From positions 1 through 5,546 of the forward strand of contig JALSHK010000060.1 in assembly GCA_026982275.1 (NCBI GenBank): a DNA stretch of 5,546 nt, read 5' to 3'. Position numbers and translations under genes: made by a program. The notes beneath the pieces are model-generated. The model searched no databases, had not been told where the DNA came from, and saw nothing but the letters and a program-made list of their open reading frames with translations. The stretch is from Paracoccaceae bacterium (GTDB taxonomy: Bacteria > Pseudomonadota > Alphaproteobacteria > Rhodobacterales > Rhodobacteraceae). Shown in pieces: positions 5,086 to 5,546 of this stretch; the first letter of the stretch is position 1; each line of letters begins with the position of its first letter.

Positions 5086-5266
5086 CTGGCCCGCGCTGAT
5101 GCGGCTGGGGCTGGGGCAGCTGCGGCTGCCGCCCGATCAATTCTGGGCGCTGACCCCGGCGGAGCTGGCGCTGATGGCGGGGCTGGACGGCGCGCGGGTG
5201 ATGGACCGCGCCGGGCTGGCGGAGCTAATGGCAATCTATCCCGACAAGGAGAATGAAAATGGCTGA
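5072..5266 (+). CDS. Small phage tail assembly chaperone-like protein (GTA g10.1, rcc01693 family)
   Basis: A 64-residue protein starting MKRFDWPALMRLGLGQLRLPP. The FDWPALMR-x-GL opening and DQFWALTPAELALMAG (22-37) are the signature of the small rcc01693-type protein found immediately before the tape measure gene in GTAs and related phages, classed with tail assembly chaperones. The start lies inside g10 (14-nt overlap, shifted frame), and the stop lies inside g11 (ATGGCTGA, 8-nt overlap). The reading frame is blocked by a TGA at 5048-5050, so it is a separate start or could only join g10 in a 35-base zone. It is short enough to be missed by automated annotation. Confidence 0.85.
   Translation: MKRFDWPALMRLGLGQLRLPPDQFWALTPAELALMAGLDGARVMDRAGLAELMAIYPDKENENG
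5246..5251 (+). promoter_or_regulatory. Ribosome binding site of the tape measure gene
   Basis: AAGGAG, a full match to the consensus, sits seven bases before the ATG at 5259. It lies inside the last codons of g10.1 and sets the g11 start at the ATGGCTGA overlap. Confidence 0.75.
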
Positions 5267-5546
5267 TATTACATCGGATCTGGGTAATCTGGATATGGCG
5301 CTGGGCGATCTGGAAGGCTCGATCGCGGGCACGCAGGCGGTTACGGCCAGCTTCAAGGCGGAGCTGGCGGGGGTGAATACGGTGCTGGCCGCCACCAGCG
5401 CGCAGGCGACGGGCTTTCAGCGCTCGGTTGGCAGCAGCTTGCGAAACGCATTTGATGCGCTGGTTTTTGATGGCGGCCGGCTGACGGATGTATTGCGCGG
5501 GCTGACGCTTTCGATCGCGGATTCGGCGCTTGATTCGGTGCTGAAG
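5259..5546 (+). CDS. Tail tape measure protein, N-terminal part (GTA g11)
   Basis: The gene begins at 5259 and is open to the window end, giving 96 residues so far. The translation starts MADITSDLGNLDMALGDLE and is alanine-, serine- and leucine-rich with helical spacing throughout. It includes AGTQAVTASFKAEL (about 23-36) and then SSLRNAFDALVFDGGRLTDVLRGLTLSIADSAL (about 59-91). The final stretch is typical of tape measure proteins of the GTA and related siphophages (RNAFD-x-x-VFDG-x-x-L-x-DVLRGL). Such proteins set tail length and fill the tube. The RcGTA version is short (a little over 200 residues), so roughly half may be present, but the end is not visible. The start is supported by the strong AAGGAG site and the ATGGCTGA overlap with g10.1. 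Confidence 0.88.
   Translation, partial: MADITSDLGNLDMALGDLEGSIAGTQAVTASFKAELAGVNTVLAATSAQATGFQRSVGSSLRNAFDALVFDGGRLTDVLRGLTLSIADSALDSVLK

Noticed and set aside
1..5546. CRISPR arrays, tRNA or rRNA genes, insertion sequences, attachment sites.
   Set aside because: Genes occupy almost all of the window, and no regularly spaced repeats, tRNA-like cloverleaf, transposase or flanking terminal repeats were seen.

Overview
The window is a tightly packed, single-strand (+) block of phage-type head and tail genes in the fixed order of the Rhodobacterales gene transfer agent (GTA) structural cluster, the RcGTA type of Rhodobacter capsulatus. In order it holds the 3' end of the portal gene (g3), a small head-formation gene (g3.5), prohead protease (g4), major capsid (g5), an extra small phage gene, head-tail adaptor (g6), stopper (g7), tail terminator (g8), tail tube (g9), two tail-assembly chaperone genes (g10 and g10.1) and the 5' end of the tape measure gene (g11). 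The DNA is fairly GC-rich with strong third-position G/C bias. The capsid and protease proteins look like those of Roseobacter-group Rhodobacteraceae. I cannot name a genus. That this is a GTA and not a prophage is inferred from gene order and family membership; no integrase, lysis, replication or repressor gene lies in the window.

Layout: 1-706 holds the portal end and g3.5, which overlap by 8 nt. 707-763 is a short gap with a GC-rich hairpin repeat and the g4 ribosome binding site. 764-1309 is g4, whose codons 5-13 contain a perfect 9-bp inverted repeat. 1336-2511 is the capsid gene. 2512-2678 is the only sizeable gap (167 bp) and holds a hairpin, a terminator-like stem with a T-rich tail, and a second copy of the repeat. 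2679-3005 is a small gene not in the canonical g5-g6 layout; it resembles the phage 'fiber-tail adaptor' family. From 2992 to the end, g6, g7, g8, g9, g10, g10.1 and g11 run with overlaps of 4, 8 or 14 nt, or a 12-nt gap.

How the genes work together: the portal forms the vertex of the head. The capsid protein assembles into a prohead through its N-terminal scaffold segment, which g4 cleaves. g6 and g7 extend the portal into a head-tail connector, g8 caps the tail tube made of g9, and g10/g10.1 chaperone tube assembly around the g11 tape measure. The most unusual features are the capsid-distal terminator followed by an inserted phage gene, the 23-bp repeat found in both non-coding gaps that flank the protease-capsid pair, and the palindrome just inside the protease start. 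All complete genes read through without frameshifts, which suggests the cluster is maintained. I found no wholly unknown system.
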